A stretch of DNA of 64,000 bases from Chlorobiaceae bacterium (GCA_013334225.1 JAAXXY010000009.1:1-64000); one strand, 5' to 3'. Numbered from the stretch's first letter, positions 44,032 to 53,822 are shown. The notes: generated by a model from the sequence alone, not told the origin. Numbers and translations are program-made.

Positions 44032-44497
44032 TCGAGGTTCTCCTTTAAATTATGTTTGTAAAAAAAACATCATGCAGGAAGAGACCGGTTAAAAAGTATT
44101 CATAAAGAATGATAACATGATCATTGATGCTGTTCAGCTTGAAATTGTCCATGAAAAAGCCTGAACTGCAGAGCCCTCCCTAAATGATTTCAGTATAATT
44201 ACGCTAATGGTTTTTTTGGGGGCGGTTAAGATGCCAGAACAAATGGTAGAAAATCTTCCGCTGATTTATCTCGACATGTTTGTGAATGTTTATTTTGCCG
44301 GTTTTTCAACTTATGGAATCAAGAAGTGAAGCACCAACTGATTATCCGGGAGAATGTATTTTATCGGGTAACGGGGCCAATAAAACACATTGATAATGCT
44401 TTACCTTCTCCTGCAAGTTACCATCAAATTTTCTTTTTTAAAAAAAGGATTACTGGAGAAGGGCGATATTGCTCTGAAAATGAAGCCGGGAATAAAA
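44032..44497. other. Intergenic region upstream of the FIST gene
   Basis: About 470 bases, AT-rich, with no credible reading frame on either strand. The promoter for the FIST-kinase pair should lie here. A GGGGGCGG stretch at 44218-44226 stands out against the background, but I cannot name it. Confidence 0.5.
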
Positions 44498-44531
44498 AAA
44501 GCCATTGTTCATTGGAAAAAACAATGGCTTT
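44498..44531 (-). terminator. Rho-independent terminator after the LuxR-type gene
   Basis: AAAGCCATTGTT at 44498-44509 and AACAATGGCTTT at 44520-44531 form a 12-bp stem with a 10-base loop, followed on the minus strand by a run of T (GGCTTTTTTTATT). It sits 23 bases after the LuxR-type stop at 44554. Confidence 0.88.
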
Positions 44532-44553
44532 CTTGCAAGGGTAACTATTACTG

Positions 44554-45057
44554 TCAGGAGGCTACAGCGAGATCCGAAAGATAAGTCTTGATTGACTGGT
44601 GTTTTCCAAGCCCGAGTTTTTTATGCATTCTGTAACGGATGCTTTCCATGCCTCTGGTAGATATACCTATGGAGCGGCCGATTTCCCTCGTATCGTAATT
44701 CAGTTTGACAAGCAGGCTTATTCTCAATTCGCGCTGGTTGAGGTTTGGATGCTTTTTCTGAAGTTTTGAGAGAAAAAAGGAATCTGATTCGGTGAGTTCC
44801 ATATTGAGACGTTTTTCGATGGTTTCAGTTTCAATAAGGCTCAGACAGGAATCCGTCATCTGTCTTTTTACTGTCGGATCAATCTCAAGAGCGTATATCT
44901 GATCAAGAAGATTACGCAAAGCAGTTGTTTTTTCTGCAATTGCAGTTGAAACTCTTGTCAGTTCCATATCCTGATTTGCAATTCTTGTTTTCAGGGTTGC
45001 AATCTCTTTTTCAAGATCGGGAGATGCTTTTTTTTGTGTTTCCTTTTGTGTTGTCAT
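44554..45057 (-). CDS. LuxR/GerE-type HTH regulator with N-terminal coiled coil
   Basis: 167 residues. The N-terminal half is a coiled coil (about 12-55) and a helical region, and the C-terminus is a GerE-like HTH: LNQRELRISLLVKLNYDTREIGRSIGISTRGMESIRYRMHKKLGL. This architecture is typical of regulators in the Bacteroidetes/Chlorobi group with a coiled-coil signalling domain. No receiver domain, so it is not a standard response regulator. A terminator follows, which separates it from the FIST-kinase genes downstream on the same strand. Confidence 0.8.
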   Translation of the reverse strand: MTTQKETQKKASPDLEKEIATLKTRIANQDMELTRVSTAIAEKTTALRNLLDQIYALEIDPTVKRQMTDSCLSLIETETIEKRLNMELTESDSFFLSKLQKKHPNLNQRELRISLLVKLNYDTREIGRSIGISTRGMESIRYRMHKKLGLGKHQSIKTYLSDLAVAS

Positions 45058-45429
45058 TTTTATCTGATCTTGTATTGTTTAAAAACCGCTTATGGGTTTT
45101 CATTGCAATTTCAACCTTATCTGGTTATCCAGATGAATTCCGTTTGACCATTCCAGAATGAACAGGATTTCCTTGTCCCGTTTTCTGCTGTAATTATTCT
45201 GAGAATTATTCATGTTCCCTTTTTTCTGTTTCCGGGCTATCTGGTATTAACCGGTTTTAACTTCTTATTATCTATTCGTCTGACGTGTTCTCAGAAGTAA
45301 TATCGAAATATTTTTATAAATAGTCAAAAAAATATTTGTTTTTTTATGAAAATATTACGGCCGTTATTCAATAAATACTTCGGAGCAGTGTTATTATGTT
45401 GTGTATCCGTTTGTGATATTTTGAACTAA
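45058..45429. other. Intergenic region, AT-rich
   Basis: About 370 bases with no gene. A small inverted repeat ATCTGG-TTAT-CCAGAT lies at 45119-45134, and TAATTATTCT/GAGAATTATT at 45191-45210 is nearly palindromic. Either could be an operator. The insertion sequence begins at 45430. Confidence 0.45.
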
Positions 45430-46741
45430 GGATCTGTTAATAAATAAATGTAACGAATAGGAAAAAGTGTTATATTATCATCATGAAGACACATGATGAA
45501 GAAATAGCGCTGATCCGGACAAAGTTTGAGAAAATCGCATGGGCTCTGGACGAGCGCATGCGGCGCCTTTTTGCAGCGGCAGAGGCATTTGTATTGGGAC
45601 GAGGTGGCGTTACAACGGTTTCCAAGGCCACGGGTGTTTCCCGTCGGGCGATTCACGCTGGACTGGAAGAGTTGGCTGCCGAAAAATTACCGGATGTAAC
45701 CCAGGAAAAACGCATCAGGAAAGCTGGTGCCGGCAGAAAATCCATTACTGAAACTGACCCCGGTATTCTCGCAGCACTGGAAAAACTTGTTGAGCCGACA
45801 ACTCGTGGAGACCCTGAATCTCCTCTTCGCTGGACCTGCAAAAGTTTGCGTACGCTTTCTGATGAACTGCGGGTACAGGGTTACTCGGTGAGCTATCCGA
45901 AAGTTGGTGATCTGCTGCAGCATGAGTTGGGTTATAGCTTGCAGGCGAATAGAAAAACGCTCGAAGGTACTGCTCACCCTGATCGAAACGCTCAATTCGA
46001 GTTTATCAACCGGGAAGCAGCGGAATGTATAGTCGGAGGCAATCCTGTTATTTCGGTTGATACCAAGAAGAAGGAACTCGTCGGTGCATACAAGAACAAC
46101 GGCACGAAATGGCTCCCTCAGGGGGAACCTGAATCAGTCAAGGTTCACGACTTCATCGACAAAGAACTTGGAAGGGCAAATCCTTACGGAGTCTACGATG
46201 TGGCAAGCAACACGGGATGGGTCAGCGTAGGGACGGATCACGATACGGCCAGTTTTGCTGTTGAAACCATTCGCCGTTGGTGGAATACCATGGGCAAGCC
46301 GCGTTATCAAAAGGCCTCTAAGCTCATGATTACGGCCGATGGAGGAGGAAGTAACGGCAACAGGGTGCGACTATGGAAACTGGAACTCCAGAAATTGGCC
46401 GATGAGATACACATTCCGATTCATGTTGCTCATCTGCCTCCAGGCACAAGCAAATGGAACAAAATCGAACATCGGCTGTTTTCGTACATCAGCATGAATT
46501 GGCGTGGCCAACCATTGATCAGTCATGAGGTGATTATCAATCTGATAGCGGGAACCACAACAAAAAAAGGACTGAAAGTGCATGCAGAACTTGATGACTC
46601 CTCGTACCCGTCAGGCATTAAAGTCAGCGATAAGGAGTTTCAGGCAATCCGTATTACACGAAATGAATTTCATGGTGAATGGAACTACCGTATTGATCCG
46701 AATGATACCTGATTTTGTTCTGCTTATTTATTAACAGATCC
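45430..46741 (+). mobile_element. ISAzo13-type insertion sequence, complete
   Basis: The left terminal repeat GGATCTGTTAATAAATAA (45430-45447) and its exact inverse at 46724-46741 bound the 1312-bp element. A direct repeat of TAA on both sides (45427-45429 and 46742-46744) is the likely target duplication. Inside is a single full-length transposase gene. Perfect 18-bp repeats and intact TSD point to a fairly recent insertion. The family is named by transposase similarity. Confidence 0.9.
45483..46712 (+). CDS. ISAzo13-family transposase (DDE)
   Basis: 409 residues without interruption. N-terminal HTH (about 35-65: VTTVSKATGVSRRAIHAGLEEL), an AGAGRK linker, then the catalytic part: VISVDTKKKELVGAYKNNG with the first Asp, LMITADGGGSNGNRVRLWK with the second Asp, and HLPPGTSKWNKIEHRLFSYIS with the Glu, which together form the DDE triad. 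Family usually called the ISAzo13 or Rhodopirellula-type transposase. The gene fills almost the whole of the element. Confidence 0.93.
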   Translation: MKTHDEEIALIRTKFEKIAWALDERMRRLFAAAEAFVLGRGGVTTVSKATGVSRRAIHAGLEELAAEKLPDVTQEKRIRKAGAGRKSITETDPGILAALEKLVEPTTRGDPESPLRWTCKSLRTLSDELRVQGYSVSYPKVGDLLQHELGYSLQANRKTLEGTAHPDRNAQFEFINREAAECIVGGNPVISVDTKKKELVGAYKNNGTKWLPQGEPESVKVHDFIDKELGRANPYGVYDVASNTGWVSVGTDHDTASFAVETIRRWWNTMGKPRYQKASKLMITADGGGSNGNRVRLWKLELQKLADEIHIPIHVAHLPPGTSKWNKIEHRLFSYISMNWRGQPLISHEVIINLIAGTTTKKGLKVHAELDDSSYPSGIKVSDKEFQAIRITRNEFHGEWNYRIDPNDT

Positions 46742-46862
46742 TAAGTGCAATAAATACTTTTTTGCACTTTACTTACACGTTTCTTCTTTTTTCACCTGCT
46801 TGTTCGCAGATAATAAACGGATCGGTTATTTTTTCTGTCATGTTCAGTTAACAGTCAATAAA

Positions 46863-47375
46863 ATGGAATTGCCTATATCTGTTATTTTCATCTGTTATGA
46901 AAACATATGCCGGTCACCTATGGCAGAAGGGATCTTTTCTTCACTCCTCGACCGGTATGGATTACTGCAGTGCTTCAAGGTTGCTTCAGCAGGTACGGTT
47001 CCATATCAGACGGGAGCTTTGCCGGATCAGAGGGCAATCGATGTTCTCTATTCCCGAGGTATAGATATTTCACCGATTCGTGCGCAATGTATCACGGATC
47101 TGGATATGGATGGTTTCGACTGGATTTTTACCATGGATCATGAAATCCATGAAGAGGTCAGCAGTATCTTTATATCTTACGCAAAACAGAGACTTCATAT
47201 GATGATGGATTTTGTCGAAGAGCGTGCTTCGGATGAAATTCGAGATCCCTACTATGGAACAGTTCGTGATTTTGAATTGGTTATGAACAATCTTCATCTC
47301 GCTTCTGAAAGGATACTTCATGTGATGTTCGAGCAATATCCTGATCTTGCATATCATGCTTCGCGCATCAACTGA
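46863..47375 (+). CDS. Low-molecular-weight protein tyrosine phosphatase family
   Basis: 170 residues from the ATG at 46863. Signature VIFICYENICRSPMAEG fits the CX5R P-loop of LMW-PTPs with Cys11 and Arg17; the usual Gly of C-x-G-N-x-C-R is Glu here. The aspartate acid motif appears as RDPYYG near residue 133. Otherwise MDGFDWIFTMDHE and SAGTVPYQTGALPDQRAIDVL are typical. The longer frame from the TTG at 46800 has no match in the first 21 residues. It sits right after the IS and 2 bases before the YegS-type gene, so they may be co-transcribed. Confidence 0.88.
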   Translation: MELPISVIFICYENICRSPMAEGIFSSLLDRYGLLQCFKVASAGTVPYQTGALPDQRAIDVLYSRGIDISPIRAQCITDLDMDGFDWIFTMDHEIHEEVSSIFISYAKQRLHMMMDFVEERASDEIRDPYYGTVRDFELVMNNLHLASERILHVMFEQYPDLAYHASRIN

Positions 47376-47377
47376 CA

Positions 47378-48292
47378 ATGGCAGAAAACACCCGCTACAT
47401 ATTCATTTTCAACCCCGCAGCCGATAAAGGCCGGGCGATTCGTAAAGCTGTGTGGCTCGAGTCGATGATTACCGGCCGGTCCGATGCTGTCATGCTGACA
47501 ACGACTCATCCAGGACATGCACTCGAGATTGCACGTGCCGAGGCACAGAGTTGTTCCTGCATGATTGCCTGCGGGGGAGACGGCACACTTCATGAAGTAG
47601 TCAATGCGGTAGCTGGCGCCGGTGTCAGAGTAGGAGTCCTTCCTTTCGGATCGGCCAATGATTTTGTTAAAATGCTCAGTTCCGGAGATATGTCTGCTTC
47701 CGGAATCGGGCATTTTTTCAAGGCTCATACAAAACATGTCGATGTCGGGCAAGTCGCTTACGGTATAAGGGATCATCGCTATTTCATCAACTCTCTCGGG
47801 GTAGGGTTTACCGGCAGAATTGCACAGGTTGTCAAAAGAACGGAATGGCTGAAGGGTGAGCTCAGCTATGTGCATGCTTTGTTAACCGTTCTTGCCGGTT
47901 TTGAGCCTATCATGATGCATATAGTGATAACACTTGAAGATTCTGTGATGGAGCTGCATGAACCTGTTTTCGCATTTTCTGTTTCAAACGGCAGGATAGA
48001 AGGAGGCAAATTCCGGATAGCTCCTGAAGCAGATCTGACTGACGGACTGCTTGATATCTGTATATTAAAAGCGATCCCGAAATATGATTTTTTCCGTTAC
48101 GTATTCAAATATCTCAAAGGAACGCAAATAAGCGATCCAAGGGTCATTTACTGTAAGGCAAAGTCGATTGAAGTAACTCTTGAAGAACCTGAGACCATGC
48201 ATATGGACGGAGAGGTATTCGAGAACGTATCCGGCAGAATCGCTATAACGGTCATGCAGGAAAGCCTGCCAGTGCTCTTTGATCTGAGATAG
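47378..48292 (+). CDS. Diacylglycerol kinase/YegS-type lipid kinase
   Basis: 304 residues. DAGK catalytic motifs: FIFNPAADKGRA, MIACGGDGTLHEVVNAVAG (GGDGT) and VLPFGSANDFVKML. The C-terminal half has VGFTGRIAQVVKR, GRIEGGKFRIAPEADLTDGLLDICILKAIPK and MHMDGEVF. These enzymes phosphorylate diacylglycerol, sphingosine-type bases or phosphatidylglycerol; the substrate here is unknown. It follows the phosphatase by 2 bases. Confidence 0.92.
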   Translation: MAENTRYIFIFNPAADKGRAIRKAVWLESMITGRSDAVMLTTTHPGHALEIARAEAQSCSCMIACGGDGTLHEVVNAVAGAGVRVGVLPFGSANDFVKMLSSGDMSASGIGHFFKAHTKHVDVGQVAYGIRDHRYFINSLGVGFTGRIAQVVKRTEWLKGELSYVHALLTVLAGFEPIMMHIVITLEDSVMELHEPVFAFSVSNGRIEGGKFRIAPEADLTDGLLDICILKAIPKYDFFRYVFKYLKGTQISDPRVIYCKAKSIEVTLEEPETMHMDGEVFENVSGRIAITVMQESLPVLFDLR

Positions 48293-48403
48293 GGGATTTG
48301 ATTGCCGTTTCCTTGTCTGTTGCGCCTTGCAGTTATTGATTCAACCCTGTTTACAGGATCAGGATCGATGCATTGTGGATGGAATAATTTGACAAGCAAC
48401 TGT

Positions 48404-51400
48404 TTATGCTTTGAGCAGTTCCCTCATCAGTTCAAAAAGCTCATTTTTTTTGACAGGTTTTGTAATGAAACCGTCACAACCAGCATCCTCTGCTTTTTTT
48501 CTGTCATCTGCTGATGAAAATGCCGTTTGGGCAATGACGGGCAGATCAGGTCTGAACTGCTTGATCATCCTTGTTGCATCGTATCCGTTCATGAGAGGCA
48601 TTTTTATATCCATCAGTACAATATCTGTTTCGGGGTGTTGTCTGACCAGATCGACAGCTTCATTGCCGTTGCCTGCTGAGAGAACAATTATGTTATCTCC
48701 CTGCAGGGTTCTTGTCAGCAGCATTCTGCTGACTTCATCATCTTCGGCCAGTATGATCGTAAGACCGGGTGACGGATCAGGAGCGTCCTGGATATCCCTG
48801 ATGTTTTTTTTACTTGCAGATGTTTTCGATCCAGGCGGATTATAAGGCAGAGTGAAAACAAACTTGCTTCCCTTGTCGCTTCCCGACTCAACCCAGATAG
48901 AACCACCAAGCATTTCGATATAAGCTTTCGAAATGCACAGACCGAGACCTGAACCCTCGTGATTACGTGTAAGTGAGTTGTCAAGCTGTCTGAAACGGTC
49001 GAAAACATTTTCTTTCTGTTCCACCGGGATACCTATGCCTGTATCGGATACATAAAACTCCAGCATATCCTGATTTTTTCTGTATCCGAAATCAATCTGA
49101 CCGTCATGAGTGAATTTCAGTGCATTCTGGATCAGGTTTGTCATGACCTGGTTCAGTTTTGTTTCATCTGTTTCGATCATGTCTTTTGTATCGGGCAGTC
49201 CGGGACTGAAGATCAGAAGCAACCCTTTCTTTTCAGCCTGTGGCCTGAAAAAGGCATGTAAATCATTAAATTGTTTGTTGATGTGGGTTACGGAAATCTG
49301 AAGCAGAGTTTCTCCTGCTTCTATACGGGAAATATCGATCAGATCGTTTATCAGGCTGAGCATCCGTTCTCCGCTCTGTTGAATGAGAGCAATATATTCC
49401 TGCTGTTCCTCCCCGGACAGATGTGGTTCCTTCAGCAGTTCCGAGAAGCCGAGAATACCGTTCATCGGCGTTCGGATTTCATGACTGATGTTTGCAAGGA
49501 AAGCACTTTTCAGACGATCGCTTTCCTCGGCTTTTTCTTTGGCGGAGACCAGCTCTGCCCAGAGCTTTTTCTTTTCGGTAATATCTTCCTTTACAGCGAC
49601 AAAATTTGTTATAACTCCCTTTTCATCACGAATTGCCGACACAACGGCTTCTTCCCAGTAGAGTTCACCATTTTTCTTCTTATTGTGAAATTCTCCATAC
49701 CAAACTTTTCCTGAAAGAATAGTGCTCCAGAGATTTTCGTAAATCTCTTTCGGCATCATGCCCGACTGGAGGATACGGGGATTTTGCCCTCTGGCTTCAT
49801 CGAGAGTATACCCTGTATGTTCGGTAAAAGTTGGATTGGCGTACTCGATATTTCCATCAGGGTTGGTAATGACAACTACGGCAGGGCTCTGCTGAACGGC
49901 GACACTCAGCTTTTTCAGCTCTTCTTCCGCAAGCTTTCTTTCCGTAATGTTGGTTGAGGTACCGATGATTCTGTCAATGTAACCGGCATCGTTGCGAAGA
50001 GGGTTGAGTGATGTTTCCCAGAATGTTTCTTTTCCGTTGAACATTCTTTTTTCTTCGAAATGTATGGTTCTTCCTCTTTTCAGGCACTCTTCGAAATGAC
50101 TTGTTACCTCTCGGGCAGTTGGAGGATCGTAGAGTTCTTCCGGTGTTTTTCCGGCAATCTCGTTGTTGCTGAAACCCGTCTGTATTTCTTGATTCCTGTT
50201 TATACCCCTGAAACGGAACCTCCCTCCGGTTTGAACATCGACGACAAAAATGGAATGACTGACGGCATCATAGATGCTCTGGAGAAACTGACGACTCTCA
50301 AGCAGTTTCTGTTCGTATTCCCGGCGTTTGGCATCGATATTTTTCCTGTCGGTGATATCTCGTATCAATCCGATCAGACCGGGATGCTCCTGATCCTGGT
50401 AATATCTGATATGACATTCTCCGAAGAAAATGATGCCGTTTTTTTTACGGAATTTAAGTTCGACTATCTGATCGTTCAACTGCTCCATCAATACATTATG
50501 GAAAATGTTCATGCCTTTTGAAACTTCTTCTTCGGCAAGAAATTCCGAAAAAGAATGTTCGAGCACTTCTTCCTGTACATTGTAACCGAACATTTTTTCG
50601 GCTGCATCGGAGACATAGGTCACATGTCCTTCAGCATCGATCAGGAAGACAACTTCGGTCATCTGTTCGGTAATGGAACGGAACTTTCTTTCCCTTTCCA
50701 GCAATGCCTGTTCCGTCAGCTTGCGAGCCGTTATGACATCGAATACAGCAACAAAACATTCTTCTTTGTGTCTGTAAACCATGATATCGAGCCATATATT
50801 CAATGATTTGGAATACATTTCGAAGCGGTCGGGTATGCCGCTTTTCACGACACGGGCAAGCTTCTCGAAAAATTCGGGATTTTCTTTCTGTATGTCCGGA
50901 ACAAGTTCGGTAGCTTTACGTCCGATGACATCCCTGAGTCCGGTCATCAGCATAAAACGTGCATTGACATCTTCATGCACGAAATCAACCGGCATGCCGT
51001 TTTCAAAAATCATCCGGCAGTATGCTACTGCGTTCAGTGTATTGTTGAACAGCGAACGATGCCGTTCATTGCTTTCGAGGAGCAATTTTTCAGATTGTTT
51101 CCGTTCGGTGATGTCCATGACGACACCGATCATTTTCACCGGTTTGCCTGTTGCATTGAAAATGGGTCTTCCTCGCGACATAAGCCATCGTTCGCCTTTG
51201 CTTGTATCTTTTACGAGCCATTCTATCTGGAGTTCTGTTCCTTCGAGCATGGCTTTCTGCGCTTTGCGAGCCACTTCCTCACGGTAGTCGGGATGGATGG
51301 ATGATATCCAGCATTCGTAAGACGGTTCGCATATACCGGGTTCCATTCCGTAAAGTTCCCACAATTCTTCGGACCAGACACTCTGGTTTGTCGAGAGATC

Positions 51401-52807
51401 AGAAGACCATGAGCCGGATTTTGCGGCATCCTGCGCAAGTCGACGGTGTTCCTCGCTCTGACGGAGCACCTCTTCCTTTTCCGCTCGTTCCATGATATCT
51501 GCAGTCTGGTTTGCAAGCAGCTCAAGCATTGTCAGGAGCCTTTTGTCAGGATGTTTTGCAGAGCGGTAGTAAATCGACAGAATTCCCGGAAGATCGCTGT
51601 TCCGGCTTTTCAGAGGTATCGATTGAACTGCATGAACTCCTGCTGCGAGATGTTCCTCGAACTCTGTTTTATTGCCGACAAGGGGGCTTTGCCTGATATC
51701 GTCAATGACAACAGGTTCATTCCGTTTCATGGCCATATTGCACATGTAGTCCCCATCGCCGGTATATTCACAGTACTCTTTCAGGGGATGATCGAAACCC
51801 TGTTGTTCAATGATTTTCAAATGGCCTGATTCAGGATCCACAAGACGGATGTTTCCCATATCAGCTCCGGACATTTCAAGCGCAACAGCAATAACTTTCT
51901 TGAATATTTCCTGCATGTTGCCTTCCCGGACGTACAGCATTGAAATTTCATGCAGCTTTGACATGGCCCTCAGGTCGGCATCGAGGGATAGCTGCGACGA
52001 AATGAGGTTTTTTCTTGATTGCTTCAGCTCGGTTATATCGAGGGAATACACGACGATTTGCTGTATAATCCCTTCACTGTCTTTAATTGGAGTAATATTG
52101 TGAACTCTCCAGGTATTATTGTCTTCACTTTCAAATGTCATCCTTTTTCCGGTTCTAATTACTTCAAGAACCATTTCTTTCCTCTTTTCGGCGATTTCTT
52201 TCGGAAAAAATGTATAGACAGATTTCCCGATGCACTCTTCGTGTTTTTTACCGAACCTCAGGGCAAACGCATCATTCGCTTCAAGGATTATACCAGTGCG
52301 GTCAAAGAGGAAGATGGATTCCGGAATGGAATTGATCAGTAAACAGAGAGGGCATTCCGAAGTTTGAGAAGAATGAATTTCAGCCGGATTGTTTATTATA
52401 ACGTGGCTGTCAACTCTCTTATTGAAACGTGAAGTTTCCCGAACGATCATCAATGTTCCGGCAGTTTTATTCTCATCATCAAAAAGGGGGATAACTTTGC
52501 ATTTAACCGAAATTTGGACTCCGGAACGTTTTATGAGCACACTTTCAAACGTGAAGGACTCGGTTCTGTTTCCTGTTGAAAAAGTCTGTATGAAGTGATT
52601 TTTTAAGTCATTACGTTGTTCTTCATTCGGGAAATTCAGGACAGCGCCGATTTTTCTGCCCACTGCATCCTTTTTTTTCCAGTCGGTTATCGATTCAGCT
52701 GCATCATTGATGACTGCAATGCAGCCATTTACATCTGCAAGGATTACTGCATCATCAATGTTGTTCAGCAGAATTGATGTAAGATGCTGGTTTGAATGCA
52801 GCTCCAT
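48404..52807 (-). CDS. Hybrid sensor histidine kinase, multi-PAS with GAF
   Basis: 1467 residues, no obvious membrane segment. Order: PAS (about 5-130), PAS (about 160-270), GAF (about 285-440), PAS (about 460-575), then four more PAS regions up to about 1075, HisKA with [23 protein letters not shown], ATPase (DTGIGIP, GSGLGLCISKAYIEML), and a C-terminal receiver (IILAEDDEVSRML, IVLMDIKMPLMNG, FITKPVK). One of three large hybrid kinases in the window. It is alone on its strand, with yegS-type gene convergent and the Sel1 gene divergent. The C-terminal receiver probably passes phosphate to an Hpt protein elsewhere. Confidence 0.93.
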   Translation of the reverse strand: MELHSNQHLTSILLNNIDDAVILADVNGCIAVINDAAESITDWKKKDAVGRKIGAVLNFPNEEQRNDLKNHFIQTFSTGNRTESFTFESVLIKRSGVQISVKCKVIPLFDDENKTAGTLMIVRETSRFNKRVDSHVIINNPAEIHSSQTSECPLCLLINSIPESIFLFDRTGIILEANDAFALRFGKKHEECIGKSVYTFFPKEIAEKRKEMVLEVIRTGKRMTFESEDNNTWRVHNITPIKDSEGIIQQIVVYSLDITELKQSRKNLISSQLSLDADLRAMSKLHEISMLYVREGNMQEIFKKVIAVALEMSGADMGNIRLVDPESGHLKIIEQQGFDHPLKEYCEYTGDGDYMCNMAMKRNEPVVIDDIRQSPLVGNKTEFEEHLAAGVHAVQSIPLKSRNSDLPGILSIYYRSAKHPDKRLLTMLELLANQTADIMERAEKEEVLRQSEEHRRLAQDAAKSGSWSSDLSTNQSVWSEELWELYGMEPGICEPSYECWISSIHPDYREEVARKAQKAMLEGTELQIEWLVKDTSKGERWLMSRGRPIFNATGKPVKMIGVVMDITERKQSEKLLLESNERHRSLFNNTLNAVAYCRMIFENGMPVDFVHEDVNARFMLMTGLRDVIGRKATELVPDIQKENPEFFEKLARVVKSGIPDRFEMYSKSLNIWLDIMVYRHKEECFVAVFDVITARKLTEQALLERERKFRSITEQMTEVVFLIDAEGHVTYVSDAAEKMFGYNVQEEVLEHSFSEFLAEEEVSKGMNIFHNVLMEQLNDQIVELKFRKKNGIIFFGECHIRYYQDQEHPGLIGLIRDITDRKNIDAKRREYEQKLLESRQFLQSIYDAVSHSIFVVDVQTGGRFRFRGINRNQEIQTGFSNNEIAGKTPEELYDPPTAREVTSHFEECLKRGRTIHFEEKRMFNGKETFWETSLNPLRNDAGYIDRIIGTSTNITERKLAEEELKKLSVAVQQSPAVVVITNPDGNIEYANPTFTEHTGYTLDEARGQNPRILQSGMMPKEIYENLWSTILSGKVWYGEFHNKKKNGELYWEEAVVSAIRDEKGVITNFVAVKEDITEKKKLWAELVSAKEKAEESDRLKSAFLANISHEIRTPMNGILGFSELLKEPHLSGEEQQEYIALIQQSGERMLSLINDLIDISRIEAGETLLQISVTHINKQFNDLHAFFRPQAEKKGLLLIFSPGLPDTKDMIETDETKLNQVMTNLIQNALKFTHDGQIDFGYRKNQDMLEFYVSDTGIGIPVEQKENVFDRFRQLDNSLTRNHEGSGLGLCISKAYIEMLGGSIWVESGSDKGSKFVFTLPYNPPGSKTSASKKNIRDIQDAPDPSPGLTIILAEDDEVSRMLLTRTLQGDNIIVLSAGNGNEAVDLVRQHPETDIVLMDIKMPLMNGYDATRMIKQFRPDLPVIAQTAFSSADDRKKAEDAGCDGFITKPVKKNELFELMRELLKA

Positions 52808-53219
52808 TTCAGAAATATTTAACTTTTAAAGCATGCCAGGGGGTGAAATGCAAGCTCAAGAATAAATCTTGATGTATTTAGTGTTTAAGGTAGTACGTTT
52901 TTCAATAGAAAACGGCAAAGAAACACTTTCAAAAGGTAAATATCTTTTCTCTTTTTTCCTGACAGTTTTCAAGTGTGAACAGGTAACCTCATGTCTGATT
53001 TTTTATCTGAACTCGCAGATTAAACCATTGGAACACGTTTTTTATTAAGTTTTACAGTATATTGACTTAATATCTATCCCGGCCTTTCAAATTCACTTGA
53101 TAACTTACAGGTATACGCTCGGGTTACACCGTGATTTCCTGAACTGGTCCAGTTTTGTAATCTGTGGCGTTAATGTTTGTATAAAAAACATATCTGTAAA
53201 TAATCTAATTAGAGAAATC
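52808..53219. other. Intergenic region, AT-rich
   Basis: About 410 bases between the divergent kinase and Sel1-repeat genes, AT-rich, without a credible gene; a plus-strand frame upstream of the Sel1 start has no signal sequence or family pattern. It should carry the two promoters. I see no named riboswitch. Confidence 0.5.
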
Positions 53220-53822
53220 ATGAAAAAACTCTATGCAGGTATTTTATCAGTCTCTCTGATGTTTTTTTCCATTAATGCCCATTGTGAGGCTCCTTCCCAG
53301 AGCGATATCTCTGAATGGCGAAAAGAAGCGGAAAAAGGGAATCCCGTGGCGGCTTACAATCTTGGATTGATGTATGCCAAAGGTGACGGGGTCAGGCAGA
53401 ACTATTTCGAAGCACTGAAATGGTACCGTATTGCTGCTGATAAAGGAGATATTTCTGCACAATTCAACCTCGGTATGCTCTACAGGGAAGGTCAGGGCGT
53501 GAGACAGAACTTTACGGAAGCGGCCCGGGTATTCAAGGTTATTGCAGAGAAGGGTTTTCCCGAAGCACAAAATGAACTTGGTATGATGTATGAAAAAGGG
53601 CAGGGTGTGCATCAGGATTATGAGGAAGCCTTGAAATATTATCGCATGTCGGCAGCTAAAAAATACGCCAAGGCACAGTATAACCTTGGTTCTGCATATG
53701 AGAGTGGCCGGGGAATAAGGCTGGATATGAAAGAAGCGAAAGAGTGGTATGGAAAATCCTGTGATAATGGTCTTCAGCAGGGTTGTGATGCATATCGCAG
53801 GCTTAACGAGTCGGGTCATTGA
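53220..53822 (+). CDS. Sel1-like repeat protein, secreted
   Basis: 200 residues from the ATG at 53220 (the upstream ORF extension lacks a signal peptide). A signal peptide (about 1-23, ending NAHCEA) precedes four Sel1-like repeats, each of about 36 residues: AAYNLGLMYAKGDGVRQNYFEALKW, AQFNLGMLYREGQGVRQNF, AQNELGMMYEKGQGVHQDY and AQYNLGSAYESGRGI. Sel1 repeats are TPR-like helical pairs for protein binding. The protein is probably periplasmic; its partner is unknown. It may be linked to the neighbouring kinase only by location. Confidence 0.88.
   Translation: MKKLYAGILSVSLMFFSINAHCEAPSQSDISEWRKEAEKGNPVAAYNLGLMYAKGDGVRQNYFEALKWYRIAADKGDISAQFNLGMLYREGQGVRQNFTEAARVFKVIAEKGFPEAQNELGMMYEKGQGVHQDYEEALKYYRMSAAKKYAKAQYNLGSAYESGRGIRLDMKEAKEWYGKSCDNGLQQGCDAYRRLNESGH

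Noticed and set aside
52424..52440. Partial parS-like GAAACGTGAAGTTTC in the large kinase gene
   Set aside because: Lacks the central CACGTG and has only 5-bp symmetric arms.
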